Assembly: GCF_008808095.1 (NCBI RefSeq)
Contig: NZ_CP023397.1
Span: 496,001 to 560,000 of the forward strand
Length of the DNA stretch: 64,000 bases
Reading direction: 5' to 3'
Origin: Pseudoalteromonas ruthenica
GTDB taxonomy: Bacteria; Pseudomonadota; Gammaproteobacteria; Enterobacterales; Alteromonadaceae
Positions 35,125 to 44,595 of this stretch are shown in pieces. Within the stretch, counting starts at the first letter, position 1. Each line of letters starts with the position of its first letter. The translations under genes were made by a program, and so were the position numbers. The notes below the pieces were generated by a model. The model was not told where the DNA came from. It saw nothing but the letters and a program-made list of their open reading frames with translations, and did not search any database.

Positions 35125-37365
35125 ATGTCGCAGCGTTTCTTCACCCAGCCTAGCCAAGATCTGGTTTATCTTGATGCCAATGCCACCACCCCGGTGCTGC
35201 CGTGTATTGCCGATGTGGTGTCACATACCATGCAAGTGTGTTTTGGAAATCCTTCAAGCTCTCATATAACCGGCGTGCAAGCGAAATATTTATTGGAGCA
35301 AACGCGCAATAAGGCACGCCAGGTGATAGGTGCGCAAAATGGCGATATTCTTTTCACCTCAGGTGCGACCGAAGGAATTCAAACGGCAGTGGTATCCACG
35401 CTGCTGGCAAACCGTCATAAAGCCACCGAGCACAGTGTATTGCTGTATGGGGCGACTGAGCACAAGGCCGTGCCAAATACCCTGAAGCACTGGAACGAAG
35501 TATTAGGGCTTGGGGCAAAAGTTTTGGCGATTCCGGTGGACAAAGATGGCTTGCTAGATAGCCAATTTATTGCAGAGCACGTGGGCCAAGCATTAATGAT
35601 ATGTACCATGGCGGTGAATAATGAAACCGGCGTATATCAAGACTTAGGTGCACTCGAGAAAGTGATCCGAGCGCATAATCCGCAAGTGTCTTGGATGGTC
35701 GACTGCGTTCAAGCTCTTGGTAAACAGGCGTTGGCCTTAAGTGATACCACAATTGATTATGCCCCTTTTTCTGGGCATAAACTCTACGCACCTAAGGGAA
35801 TAGGCTTTTTGTATATTCGCGAAAATAGCCCCTATACCCCATTCATCGCCGGAGGGGGTCAAGAAAGTGGTATGCGCTCAGGAACAGAGAACCTACCCGG
35901 TATCGCCGGTTTGTATGAACTATTTGAACTACTGCTAGATTCTAAGCAAGCGGTGTTCAAACCTGTGTGCACCTTGCATCAATACCGCGACCAACTTATT
36001 AGTGCCTTAGAGCAAACCTTTGGTGATATCACCTTTAATGCGCCTTTGGCATCAACGGTGCCGACGACACTGAACTTTTGCGTGAATAGCTTGACCTCAA
36101 AAGAGGTGATGGATTTGTTCGATGCTGCGGGGATCCGCGTTAGTGGCGGCTCAGCCTGTAGCTCCGGCGCATCGCGCAGTTTCGTACTTGATGCCATGGG
36201 TGTTAGCGACTGGCAAAGCGAAAATGCCATTCGCATGTCCTATGGTCCAGCTGCCAGCGCTGCAGATATCGCTTTGGCCTGTGAGCGTATTTGTGCGTTA
36301 AAACCAGTGCTTAGGAATCATTGTCTCATTGTCTCTGATGCTCATCAGCCAGAGCAAGAGGTCTGTGCATTGGGGCTCACACAATTGCGCCATCAAGGCA
36401 GTTGTTGTTGGCTATTTGTCGCTGACAATAATGACGCAGTGATAGTCGACCCCATTGTTGAATTGGTGCCTCGCCTGACTCGGTTAGTAAAGCAGCAGCA
36501 ACTGCGGGTCAAAGCCGTACTAGAGACTCACCGACATCAAGATAAAGATTCTGCTCGCTCGCTGTTGGCGCAGCGCTTAGAAGTCGATGCAAGTGGCGAG
36601 CTTGGGTGGTCTCATGGTGAGGCTATTGCTCTTGGTTCACACCAATTAAGCCGTGTTACCACGCCAGGGCACAGCAGTGACAGTGTCAGTTATTTACTTT
36701 CTCAAAACGAGCATATTGAAGCCTGTTTCTGTGGCGATTTGCTTGTTTGGGGTGGCCTGGGCAGTACTCAATTCGACGATGCCAGTTGCGAGCAAATGGC
36801 GCAGTCGCTGAAATTACTCAGTCAATTACTTGAACAAAATACGGTTATTTGCCCAGCGCACGACTACGAACAGTGCTTTGCCATGACCTGGCAGGCACAG
36901 TGCCAAGCCAGTGAGCTGTTGGCAGCCTTATTACAAGGGGAGCTCGACCATGAGCAGTTTGCTTTGCGTAAAGATCAATTAGATCAGCGCCAAGGCGAGC
37001 AATGCGGCGCCTTATGTGGCTTTAGCCTAGCCCCCGTCAAGGCAAGTGGGGCACAGCTGAGCGCACAGCAGTTGCAGCAGTTACTGCATGAGCACAGCGA
37101 CACTACTGTAGTACTTGATGTACGTGAGCCCTATGAACACGGAGCAACGGATATTCGCAGCCTATTTACGCTAGCGCCAGAACAGCTTATTAATATCCCA
37201 CTTAGTCGGCTCGCGAATGCATTGCTGACGCAACAGCTGGACCAAAGTAAACACTATGTATTGATCTGTCGTACAGGGAATCGCTCTGGACAGGCTATCA
37301 GTAACTTAAAAGCCTTAGGTTTTGAGCACGTGTATAACTTGCAAGGTGGGCTCGCACTTGTATGA
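35125..37365 (+). CDS. Three-domain fusion: cysteine desulfurase, ETHE1-like metallo-beta-lactamase fold, rhodanese
   Basis: A cytosolic protein of 746 residues. Residues 1-400 are a NifS/IscS-like PLP enzyme: FTSGATEG, Lys in PFSGHKLYAPKG, and the sulfur-accepting Cys in SGGSACSSGA. Residues 410-620 are a metallo-beta-lactamase domain like persulfide dioxygenase: LETHRHQDKDS, TTPGHSSDS, FCGDLLVWGG, CPAHDYEQC. Here the fourth position of HxHxDH is Lys, so the metal site is changed. Residues 640-746 are a rhodanese with active Cys in ICRTGNRSG. The natural reading is release of sulfur from cysteine as persulfide and its transfer or oxidation in one chain. It stands alone between terminator-bounded units. 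Domain calls are firm; the combined activity is inference. Confidence 0.9.
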   Translation: MSQRFFTQPSQDLVYLDANATTPVLPCIADVVSHTMQVCFGNPSSSHITGVQAKYLLEQTRNKARQVIGAQNGDILFTSGATEGIQTAVVSTLLANRHKATEHSVLLYGATEHKAVPNTLKHWNEVLGLGAKVLAIPVDKDGLLDSQFIAEHVGQALMICTMAVNNETGVYQDLGALEKVIRAHNPQVSWMVDCVQALGKQALALSDTTIDYAPFSGHKLYAPKGIGFLYIRENSPYTPFIAGGGQESGMRSGTENLPGIAGLYELFELLLDSKQAVFKPVCTLHQYRDQLISALEQTFGDITFNAPLASTVPTTLNFCVNSLTSKEVMDLFDAAGIRVSGGSACSSGASRSFVLDAMGVSDWQSENAIRMSYGPAASAADIALACERICALKPVLRNHCLIVSDAHQPEQEVCALGLTQLRHQGSCCWLFVADNNDAVIVDPIVELVPRLTRLVKQQQLRVKAVLETHRHQDKDSARSLLAQRLEVDASGELGWSHGEAIALGSHQLSRVTTPGHSSDSVSYLLSQNEHIEACFCGDLLVWGGLGSTQFDDASCEQMAQSLKLLSQLLEQNTVICPAHDYEQCFAMTWQAQCQASELLAALLQGELDHEQFALRKDQLDQRQGEQCGALCGFSLAPVKASGAQLSAQQLQQLLHEHSDTTVVLDVREPYEHGATDIRSLFTLAPEQLINIPLSRLANALLTQQLDQSKHYVLICRTGNRSGQAISNLKALGFEHVYNLQGGLALV

Positions 37366-37396
37366 TGGAAGGGTATTCACAGTCCAAGGAACCTTT

Positions 37397-37888
37397 ATGA
37401 GTCAAGTGTTTATCCGCGATGCGGTGATCAATGATGTGCCGCTTATCTACCATTTTATCAATCAACTCGCTATTTATGAGAAAGAGCCGGACGCGGTCAC
37501 TGCCACGGAGCAGGACATTGAGCGCACATTGTTCGGTGAAAGAGCGACCGCCCATAGTGTGATTTGCTTTGATAGTGAGGCGCCTGATGCTGAGCCAATC
37601 GGCTTTGCAGTGTACTTTTTCAATTATTCTACTTGGTTGGGCCGCAATGGCCTGTACCTTGAGGACTTATATGTTAGCGAAGATAAGCGAGGTCGAGGTG
37701 CAGGCAAGGCATTGATGCAATTTCTTGCCCGTCGCGCGATTGAAAAAGACTGTGGCCGTTTTGAGTGGGTGGTGCTCGATTGGAACAAGCCAGCGATTGA
37801 CTTCTATGAGAGTATCGGCGCGCAAGCACAAGGTGAGTGGATTATCTATCGCTTAGATGGTGAGCAGCTGCACCAGTTTGCGCAATGA
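37397..37888 (+). CDS. GNAT-family N-acetyltransferase, diamine-acetyltransferase-like
   Basis: A 163-residue acetyltransferase. The acetyl-CoA loop is KRGRGAGKALM, preceded by LYLEDLYVSED and followed by VLDWNKPAIDFYESIGA, the pattern of spermidine/diamine acetyltransferase-like enzymes. ATG at 37397 follows AAGGAACC; the longer frame from 37322 overlaps the preceding fusion gene and is unlikely. Substrate not known. Confidence 0.88.
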   Translation: MSQVFIRDAVINDVPLIYHFINQLAIYEKEPDAVTATEQDIERTLFGERATAHSVICFDSEAPDAEPIGFAVYFFNYSTWLGRNGLYLEDLYVSEDKRGRGAGKALMQFLARRAIEKDCGRFEWVVLDWNKPAIDFYESIGAQAQGEWIIYRLDGEQLHQFAQ

Positions 37889-37987
37889 GGTTAGTAAATT
37901 AATATTATAAATAAAAATAATTTGCATTAACGTTTATCTGTGTTTAAGGTAGTGATATGATCCACAGCGACGTGAATGTAAATCAGT

Positions 37988-38485
37988 ATGAGCCAATCTC
38001 CATTAACTGACTTGCCGTGGGTGCAATCCGCACTCACCCCTTGGCAAGTCGATATTCAAGCCGGTAATCACGCATTCAACGCTAAGCAGTGGCACCTCGC
38101 CAGAGATAAATACACTGTTGCTTACCAACTTAGCTATCGCTTGATGGCGCAATTTTTAACGTTAAAAGATGAGGGTGTGCGTTGCCAAGCATTGGCGCAA
38201 TGTAGCCCTGCCATGGTAGTGGCCGCCCATAACCTCGCAGATACGTACATTCGCCTTGGTAACCTAAGTGGCGCTGCACACACGCTTACTCAAGTGCATG
38301 CCAATATGCTGGCGTTGCGTCAGCACTCTGATCCAAGTGTCATGCACATTGGCGCTATCCATAGTGATAAAACCTATGCGCAACTGATGCACTTCGCCAA
38401 GCTCTATGGCCCCAACCCTGAAACTCATAAGCAACTACAACACGCGCTTAATCAGCACAGTGTTACACACCCCACTTTTCACTAA
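37988..38485 (+). CDS. Helical-repeat (TPR-like) protein upstream of sodA
   Basis: A 165-residue soluble protein without signal peptide. Two or three TPR-like hairpins are visible: IQAGNHAFNAKQWHLARDKY, VVAAHNLADTYIRLGNLSGA and a C-terminal helix pair. The design recalls the DUF2753 proteins of vibrios, but I cannot confirm membership. Its stop lies 13 bp before the sodA ATG, so the two are probably co-transcribed, with AAGGAG for sodA in the gap. The role is unknown; coupling to superoxide dismutase suggests a stress or metal-related adaptor. Confidence 0.78.
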   Translation: MSQSPLTDLPWVQSALTPWQVDIQAGNHAFNAKQWHLARDKYTVAYQLSYRLMAQFLTLKDEGVRCQALAQCSPAMVVAAHNLADTYIRLGNLSGAAHTLTQVHANMLALRQHSDPSVMHIGAIHSDKTYAQLMHFAKLYGPNPETHKQLQHALNQHSVTHPTFH

Positions 38486-38498
38486 ATAAGGAGTGACG

Positions 38499-39113
38499 AT
38501 GGCATTTCAACTTCCAGAATTAGCTTATGGTTATGATGAACTGGAGCCTCATATTGATGGCCGTACCATGGAAATTCATCATACTTTACATCACCAAACC
38601 TACATCAATAAGGCCAATGACGCCTTGAAAGACAGCGAATATGAAGGCAAAGGGGCACATTGGTTGTTGCGTAACATCGCTAAGATAGATGAGGCACTGA
38701 GACCTGCGGTCCGTGATCACGTCGGTGGGCATGCCAATCACAGTTTGTTTTGGCAGGTGATGAGCCCCTCAGGTGGCACTGAGCCACAAGGTGCGTTAGC
38801 TCAGGCTATCAAAAGTGACATAGGGAGCTGGGAGGCATTTAAAAAGCAGTTTACGCAGGCGGCGTTAACGCAGTTTGGAAGTGGTTGGGCATGGCTGGTG
38901 GTTGATAGTAGCCATCGACTTCAGGTGGTCAACAGTGCCAATCAAGATAGCCCACTAATGGATGGATTAACGCCTATTCTAGGTTTGGATGTATGGGAGC
39001 ATGCATACTACTTACAGTACCAAAATCGCCGACCAGAATATATTGAAGCCTTTTATGAGGTCATAGATTGGCAAGCGGTGGAGGCGCTTTTTGATCAAGC
39101 AACAGGGCGCTAA
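38499..39113 (+). CDS. sodA: Superoxide dismutase, Mn type
   Basis: A 204-residue Fe/Mn superoxide dismutase. Metal ligands are in HHTLHHQTY (first His), GGHANHSLFW (second His), and LDVWEHAYYLQYQNRRPEY (Asp and His). GGHANHS and NQDSPLM in place of the Fe-type motifs point to the manganese form. ATG at 38499 follows AAGGAG; the in-frame GTG at 38493 is less likely. Second gene after the helical-repeat protein. Confidence 0.92.
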   Translation: MAFQLPELAYGYDELEPHIDGRTMEIHHTLHHQTYINKANDALKDSEYEGKGAHWLLRNIAKIDEALRPAVRDHVGGHANHSLFWQVMSPSGGTEPQGALAQAIKSDIGSWEAFKKQFTQAALTQFGSGWAWLVVDSSHRLQVVNSANQDSPLMDGLTPILGLDVWEHAYYLQYQNRRPEYIEAFYEVIDWQAVEALFDQATGR

Positions 39114-39205
39114 GTTAATTTTATATTGAGTGTAAAATCTGGCTAGGTATTCGCGCATTTTACGATAAGCTGATCACAAGACTTAAAGTAAAGTGAGTGT
39201 AGAGC

Positions 39206-40555
39206 ATGTATCCCCCAGATATCTGCCAAACAGCCCGGATGAGCCGTGACAAGCGCTTTGATGGGCTCTTTTACGTTGCAGTGCGTAGTACCGGCATTTA
39301 TTGTCGGCCTATTTGCCCAGCCCCTGCGGCAAAAGAGCATAACGTGCAGTATTATCAGCATGCACATCAGGCAGCCTTAGCCGGCTTTCGACCCTGTTTG
39401 CGCTGTCGGCCCGATGCCAGTCCAGGCAGTTATCCTTGGCTGGGCGCGCAAACAACCGCACTGCGTGGCAAAAAGTTAATTGATCAAGGGCAATGGCGTG
39501 AGGGAGGGTTACCCGCGCTGGCGGCGCGCCTAGGGGTGTCGCAAAGTTATATAAGTCAATTATTCAAACGACATTATGGTATCGCACCTGGCCAATACGC
39601 CCAGTTTGTCCAGTGCCAGTTTGCCAAACAGCTATTGCAGCAAACACAGCTAAAAATTACTGACATTGCATTCGCTTCAGGCTTTAACAGTGTCCGGCGC
39701 TTCAATGATGCATTTAAACAGCTTCTAAAGCTCACTCCGAGTGATATTCGTAGCCGAAAGTCGCCTACGCAGCAGCATATTAATTTGTTTTTAAGTTTTC
39801 GCCCGCCTTATGACTGGCCTTCTATGCAACAGTTTTTAGCAAAGCGGGCGGTCGACCCTGTAGAGTGGGTTGACGCCAACAGCTATGGTCGCACCTTTGA
39901 GTATGCATCCTGTAAGGGCCAGTTTAATGCTGTTTTTGACCGGGCCAAACAAGGCTTTTGGGTTGATATTACCCTCACGGATTGGTCTCATTTACAGGCT
40001 GTAGTGGCGAACATTCGCCGTGTTTTAGATTTGGATGCTGATACCGAGGTGATAAATCAGCAACTACATCGTGCTTTCGGGGAGTCTCTGCCGCTTAAAC
40101 AAGGGCTCAGGCTGCCAGGCATTTGGGAGCCGTTTGAAGCGGGCATCAGGGCGGTGTTAGGGCAACAAGTCAGCGTTAGTGCTGCAAGACAGTTAAGCAA
40201 AACTTTGGTGGCATCGCTCGGTGATGAAGGGCGCTATTTTCCAAGTGCTCACCAAGTGGCGCAAAGTGAGCTTAGCTTTTTTAAAATGCCCGCAAGGCGT
40301 AAACAGGCGCTTATTGATTTAGCCCGGCATGTGAGCAGCCATGGCATTGACGATGTAGACGCTTGGTTAACCATAAAAGGTATCGGCCCTTGGACTGTAA
40401 ACTATGCGAAAATGCGTGGTCTGAGCGACCCTGATATCTATTTAGGGGGGGACTTGGGGGTCAAAAAAGCGCTGCAACATTTGCCGAGCCTAGACCCCGA
40501 AGCCTGTGCGCCGTTTCGTTCTTATTTAACCTTTCAGCTATGGCAACAATTATGA
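39206..40555 (+). CDS. Ada-type regulator fused to AlkA-type 3-methyladenine DNA glycosylase
   Basis: A 449-residue fusion. Residues 10-75 form the Ada methyl-phosphotriester domain with zinc Cys33, Cys37, Cys64 and Cys67 (YCRPICPAP and FRPCLRCRPD). Residues 80-185 are an AraC-type double helix-turn-helix (ARLGVSQSYISQLFKRHYGI). Residues 190-449 are AlkA: the HhH segment TIKGIGPWTVNYAKMRGLSD and the catalytic Asp in GGDLGVKKAL. It should sense methylated phosphates, activate repair genes, and itself remove alkylated bases. It lacks the methyltransferase domain of E. coli Ada, which is encoded by the overlapping next gene. Confidence 0.94.
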   Translation: MYPPDICQTARMSRDKRFDGLFYVAVRSTGIYCRPICPAPAAKEHNVQYYQHAHQAALAGFRPCLRCRPDASPGSYPWLGAQTTALRGKKLIDQGQWREGGLPALAARLGVSQSYISQLFKRHYGIAPGQYAQFVQCQFAKQLLQQTQLKITDIAFASGFNSVRRFNDAFKQLLKLTPSDIRSRKSPTQQHINLFLSFRPPYDWPSMQQFLAKRAVDPVEWVDANSYGRTFEYASCKGQFNAVFDRAKQGFWVDITLTDWSHLQAVVANIRRVLDLDADTEVINQQLHRAFGESLPLKQGLRLPGIWEPFEAGIRAVLGQQVSVSAARQLSKTLVASLGDEGRYFPSAHQVAQSELSFFKMPARRKQALIDLARHVSSHGIDDVDAWLTIKGIGPWTVNYAKMRGLSDPDIYLGGDLGVKKALQHLPSLDPEACAPFRSYLTFQLWQQL

Positions 40556-41025
40556 CTATGTACCAAACAACGCTAGAGACGCCGATAGGCGCCTTGTTAA
40601 TCCAAGCCACCGATCATGGCCTGTGTTATGTCGGCTTTGATATGGGCCGTGCCCAAAATGGCCTTAGTTGCAACAATGACCTGCTAAATCAGGCACTCTA
40701 TCAGCTACAGCAGTACTTTGATGGTACTCGGCAAACATTTGATGTGGCTATTGATGTCGCCGGCACTGATTTTCAAAATCAGGTGTGGAATGCATTGATG
40801 ACGATAGGTTATGCAACTACATGCAGCTATGGTGATATTGCCAAGTTATTAAATAACCCTAATGCAGTGCGCGCCGTGGGCGCAGCGAATGGCAAAAACC
40901 CTATCAGTATTATCGTGCCTTGCCATCGTGTTATCGGCAGCAACGGCACCTTGACTGGCTATGCCGGTGGAGTGGACAAAAAACAATGGTTGCTAGCGTT
41001 TGAACAGGCCCATTACGACGACTAA
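40552..41025 (+). CDS. ogt: Methylated-DNA-protein-cysteine S-methyltransferase
   Basis: A 157-residue O6-methylguanine repair protein. The suicide Cys is in IIVPCHRVIG, with the Arg-finger and HTH (YGDIAKLLNNPNAVRAVGAA) before it. The ATG at 40552 overlaps the stop of the Ada-AlkA gene by 4 bp (ATGA), so translation is coupled. Together the two genes supply all activities of Ada plus AlkA. Confidence 0.93.
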   Translation: MTMYQTTLETPIGALLIQATDHGLCYVGFDMGRAQNGLSCNNDLLNQALYQLQQYFDGTRQTFDVAIDVAGTDFQNQVWNALMTIGYATTCSYGDIAKLLNNPNAVRAVGAANGKNPISIIVPCHRVIGSNGTLTGYAGGVDKKQWLLAFEQAHYDD

Positions 41026-41060
41026 ACTAAAACACAATCAATTCAGCTAAGTGGTCTTAA

Positions 41061-41855
41061 ATGGTTCGGTTCCTCCTTTTTATGATGGTTATAACAGTTG
41101 TTTGTTGCCGCGTCGCATTGGCAGCTAACACTAATCTGCGAATAACCCTTTGTTATGAGGACAAAGAGGTGGTGCCGTTTTACATGGGACAAACCCGAGA
41201 GGTGCCTACCCACAACCCCGGTGCTAACATAGAAGTGATCCAACAATTGCAGTCACGTCTAGAGAACGTGCGTTTTGCATTTATTCGCAGACCTTGGAAG
41301 CGCTGTTTAGATATGGTTGAAAAGGGCGAAGCGCAAGCATTAATAGGCAGCTATCGAAAGCAACGACTCTCTCGGCTGCGTTATCCTATGATTAATGATG
41401 ACGTTGATACAGATCGTGCACTGAGTAAAGTGGGAAGTTGTTTTATTGGCAATCGTGAATTTCATGAGTTCTGGCCAAGAAGACACTATTTGCAACAGCA
41501 AGGTGTGGCGATTGCCTTGCCGCATGGTTACGCTATTGCCCAGCGCTTAAACGATCAGCCAGTTTTTGTGCATTTTGTTTTTTCGCAGCAAGACGCATAC
41601 CGGCTACTGGCCAACAGGCGTGTACACGCAGTGATGGATTTTTGCCAAGTTGGTAATCAGAACCTATATGTTGAGCCCGCCGATATCCAAGGGGTGAGCC
41701 CACTTTATCCGCCTTTTGATGTGCACTATGGCTATCTCATATTCGCACCAAAATTTTACCAGGCCTATCCGCACAGAGTGGAACGTATATGGGATGCGCT
41801 AAAAGGCTTGGATACTACTGCTATTTACCGACGCTATCTACAAATTCGCGATTAG
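41061..41855 (+). CDS. Periplasmic solute-binding protein, family 3 type, orphan
   Basis: A 264-residue secreted protein: signal peptide ending VALAAN, then LRITLCYEDKEVVPFYMGQ and the RRPWKRCLDMVEKGEAQALI segment, which is also seen in the protein at 20189. Transporter permease genes are absent. It may bind an amino acid or another small acid for an unlinked transporter or sensor. The 3' end of this gene forms the left edge of the 3.8-kb repeat. Confidence 0.8.
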   Translation: MVRFLLFMMVITVVCCRVALAANTNLRITLCYEDKEVVPFYMGQTREVPTHNPGANIEVIQQLQSRLENVRFAFIRRPWKRCLDMVEKGEAQALIGSYRKQRLSRLRYPMINDDVDTDRALSKVGSCFIGNREFHEFWPRRHYLQQQGVAIALPHGYAIAQRLNDQPVFVHFVFSQQDAYRLLANRRVHAVMDFCQVGNQNLYVEPADIQGVSPLYPPFDVHYGYLIFAPKFYQAYPHRVERIWDALKGLDTTAIYRRYLQIRD

Positions 41856-41943
41856 TGTTGTTTAAAGCTCTCAGAGAGGAGATATGACTTTCATAAAGCC
41901 TTAGTGTAAGCTTGGCGCGCGAAAAAAATGGATAACAATCACT

Positions 41944-42561
41944 ATGGCTCAACTCTATTTCTACTACTCGGCGATGAATGCTGGAAAGTCCACAACCTTA
42001 CTGCAATCGGCTTTTAACTATCGTGAGCGCGGTATGCGCCCTATGATTATGACTGCCGCGATAGACGACCGTTCAGGTGTTGGTAAGGTTGCCTCGCGAA
42101 TTGGCTTGCAGGCCGATGCCTATGTCTTTGACGGTGAGTCTGATGTGTTTGCACTTATCCAACAGCAGCACCAAATCCAGCCGGTAAACTGTGTGTTGGT
42201 GGATGAAAGCCAGTTTTTATCGAAGCAGCAAGTGTGGCAGCTCACCGAGGTTGTCGATCAGTTGCGCATCCCGGTTTTATGTTATGGTCTACGCAGTGAC
42301 TTCCTTGGTGAACTCTTTGTCGGTTCACAATATTTATTAGCCTGGGCCGATAAGCTGGTGGAGCTAAAAACCGTATGCCACTGCGGCCGCAAAGCCAACC
42401 ACGTACTGCGCTATGACAGCGAAGGAGCGGTGGTTGCCAGTGGCGACCAAGTGCAAATTGGTGGTAACGAGCGCTATGTTTCCGTGTGTCGTAAACATTA
42501 TAAGCAAGCGCTCAATGACCCGAGTACCACTCAGCAAAGCAATTGTTCTAAGCGTGCTTGA
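41944..42561 (+). CDS. tdk: Thymidine kinase
   Basis: A 205-residue type II thymidine kinase of the salvage pathway. The P-loop is [27 protein letters not shown] is the Walker B/catalytic region; the zinc Cys are in VCHCGRKA and VSVCRKHY. The ATG is standard and the last 31 bp overlap the convergent rlmF. An identical copy lies at 60300. Confidence 0.96.
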   Translation: MAQLYFYYSAMNAGKSTTLLQSAFNYRERGMRPMIMTAAIDDRSGVGKVASRIGLQADAYVFDGESDVFALIQQQHQIQPVNCVLVDESQFLSKQQVWQLTEVVDQLRIPVLCYGLRSDFLGELFVGSQYLLAWADKLVELKTVCHCGRKANHVLRYDSEGAVVASGDQVQIGGNERYVSVCRKHYKQALNDPSTTQQSNCSKRA

Positions 42562-43445
42562 CGTTCACTCTGTGGCATAAAACTCCAAGCAAGAAAGCGG
42601 CTGACTTTTTGCCCTAGGGCCATATTCACCACCTCAATATTGATGGCCCCAGCCTTACGCAAGGTGTTTTTGAGGGCCCTGAGGTTGTCTTTTTTTGAAA
42701 TCAATGAGCTAAACCACAGTACCTGCTCGGCATAATGGCTGCTTTCTAAAATCATATCGCGCACAAAGCCAAGTTCGCCACCTTGGCACCACAGCTCATT
42801 GGCACGACCGCCAAAGTTGAGGTGCGCCCCTTTTGCTTGGCCTTTAAGGTTACGCCATTTACGCTCACTCCCAGCCTGTGCGCTTTGTTCGCTGTCGTGA
42901 AAAGGCGGATTACACAGGGTGGCGACTAAGGTATCTTGGGCTTTAACTATGCCGTTAAAATAACTACTTGGACGTTTTTGTTGTTGTACCTTGATAGGTA
43001 ATTGATTGAGTTGTGCTAACTGCTTAGCGAGCTTGACAGACTGGGGGTCGATATCACTGGCAACAAACTGCCAGTTAAATAGTTTATGACCTAAGATAGG
43101 GTAAATGAGCGATGCGCCGGTACCCACATCCAACACTCTTACTTTATGATGCGCGACATCTAAGCCGCTGTCGTTGGCAAGTAGGTCGTGTAAGTGGTGC
43201 ACATAATCGGCTCGCCCGGGAACCGGGGGGCATAAAAAGCCGCTGGGTAAATCCCATATATCAATGTGATAATGGTGCTTGAGCAGTGCTTGGTTGAGTG
43301 TTTTTAACGCGTTTGGGTCGCTGAAATCGATACTTGGCTGGCCATCGCGCCGAGTAATAATGTGGTTCTCTAAGCTAGGTAAGCTTCGACACAAGGCGTC
43401 GAAATCATAGCCGTTGGCGTGACGGTTCTTCGGATGCAAGGGCAA
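42531..43445 (-). CDS. rlmF: 23S rRNA (adenine-1618-N6)-methyltransferase
   Basis: A 304-residue SAM-dependent methyltransferase. It starts [19 protein letters not shown], the canonical RlmF N-terminus, has the SAM-binding [16 protein letters not shown] and the N6-adenine catalytic motif NPPFH. It methylates A1618 of 23S rRNA. It overlaps the 3' end of tdk by 31 bp (convergent). An identical copy lies at 60887. Confidence 0.95.
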   Translation of the reverse strand: MPLHPKNRHANGYDFDALCRSLPSLENHIITRRDGQPSIDFSDPNALKTLNQALLKHHYHIDIWDLPSGFLCPPVPGRADYVHHLHDLLANDSGLDVAHHKVRVLDVGTGASLIYPILGHKLFNWQFVASDIDPQSVKLAKQLAQLNQLPIKVQQQKRPSSYFNGIVKAQDTLVATLCNPPFHDSEQSAQAGSERKWRNLKGQAKGAHLNFGGRANELWCQGGELGFVRDMILESSHYAEQVLWFSSLISKKDNLRALKNTLRKAGAINIEVVNMALGQKVSRFLAWSFMPQSERQARLEQLLC

Positions 43446-43689
43446 ACTCTATTCCGCTAAAAGCACCATTATAGAGAAAATCACTCTGTTGCTGTAGTGC
43501 TTTATGACTGACGAAGAGCGCTACATGCGTTCATATTGCTCATTTTTAGTTTCATTGCTTTTCTTTACACCACTGGCCTAGTCACCATGCGAGCATAGCT
43601 GTTGTGGCTAAATAGTGACTGAATTATGTTACTTGTTGATAACATTTGATGCTGGTACGATGAGTAAAAAAGAATAAGCAGTATCAAGT

Positions 43690-44595
43690 ATGAGCGATAT
43701 TATTCAACAGTCGGTATATATTGATTACAGTGAGCAGCAAACCCTTCATTTACGTTATATTGCGCAAGATAACGCCACAGGTCCAGCCATCTTTTTTATG
43801 CATGGTGCTGTTGAAAATGGCAAGATTTTTTATACGCATTCGAATAAAGGATTAGCGCCTTTTTTAGCTAAACATGGATATCGATGTTATGTCGCCGACT
43901 TATGTGGTCGTGGCGAAAGTAAGCCATCAATAGGCCCTGGGGCCAGTTATGGGCAAACCGAGGCTATATGTCATGAAATTCCAGCGTTTTTGAGCAAAAT
44001 AACGGAGCATGCCGGTGAATTTCCTCGTTTTTGGGTCGCTCACTCTTGGGGCGGTGTGTTATTCAACAGTGTCTTTGCTCGCTTTCCTGAGTACATAAAG
44101 AAAGTCAGCGCCTGTGCATATTTTGGATCCAAGCGCTCATTGTATAACCGTCACCCTAGTAAATTCCTTAAAGGTAATTTGGTGTGGTATTGGTTGGCGC
44201 CAAAAAAAGCGAAGAAATATGGCTATTTGCCTGCGCGTAAACTGAAGTGGGGCAGTGATGACGAAACCGTTAAATCACACTATCAAAGTATGCAGTGGGC
44301 AAAGGTTAGGCCTTGGATTGATAGCGACGATGGTTTTGATTATGGCCATGCCATTAAACGCTTGGCGTTACCGCCAACGTTGCACATTGCAGGGGTGAAG
44401 GATAAAGCGCTGGCACAACCCATAGATATAAAGAAGTTTATGCAAGAGTCAGGTTGTGGCATCCAAGAATTTAAGTTGTACGGGCGCAGTCATGGCCATC
44501 ACCATGACTACGGTCATATTGACATGCTTACTCATCCCCAAGCGCAGCGGGATCAGTTTCAGGATGTACTGGCCTGGTTTTCACGCTACGGCTAA
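43690..44595 (+). CDS. Alpha/beta hydrolase
   Basis: A 301-residue cytosolic hydrolase. The oxyanion-hole region is FFMHGAVENGKIF, the nucleophile elbow is VAHSWGGVLF (Ser in HSWGG), and a His for the triad is in GRSHGHHHDYGHID near the end; the Asp is probably in AGVKDKALA. It may act as an esterase or lipase-like enzyme; the substrate is unknown. Its 3' end overlaps the convergent sulfotransferase by 68 bp. Confidence 0.87.
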   Translation: MSDIIQQSVYIDYSEQQTLHLRYIAQDNATGPAIFFMHGAVENGKIFYTHSNKGLAPFLAKHGYRCYVADLCGRGESKPSIGPGASYGQTEAICHEIPAFLSKITEHAGEFPRFWVAHSWGGVLFNSVFARFPEYIKKVSACAYFGSKRSLYNRHPSKFLKGNLVWYWLAPKKAKKYGYLPARKLKWGSDDETVKSHYQSMQWAKVRPWIDSDDGFDYGHAIKRLALPPTLHIAGVKDKALAQPIDIKKFMQESGCGIQEFKLYGRSHGHHHDYGHIDMLTHPQAQRDQFQDVLAWFSRYG

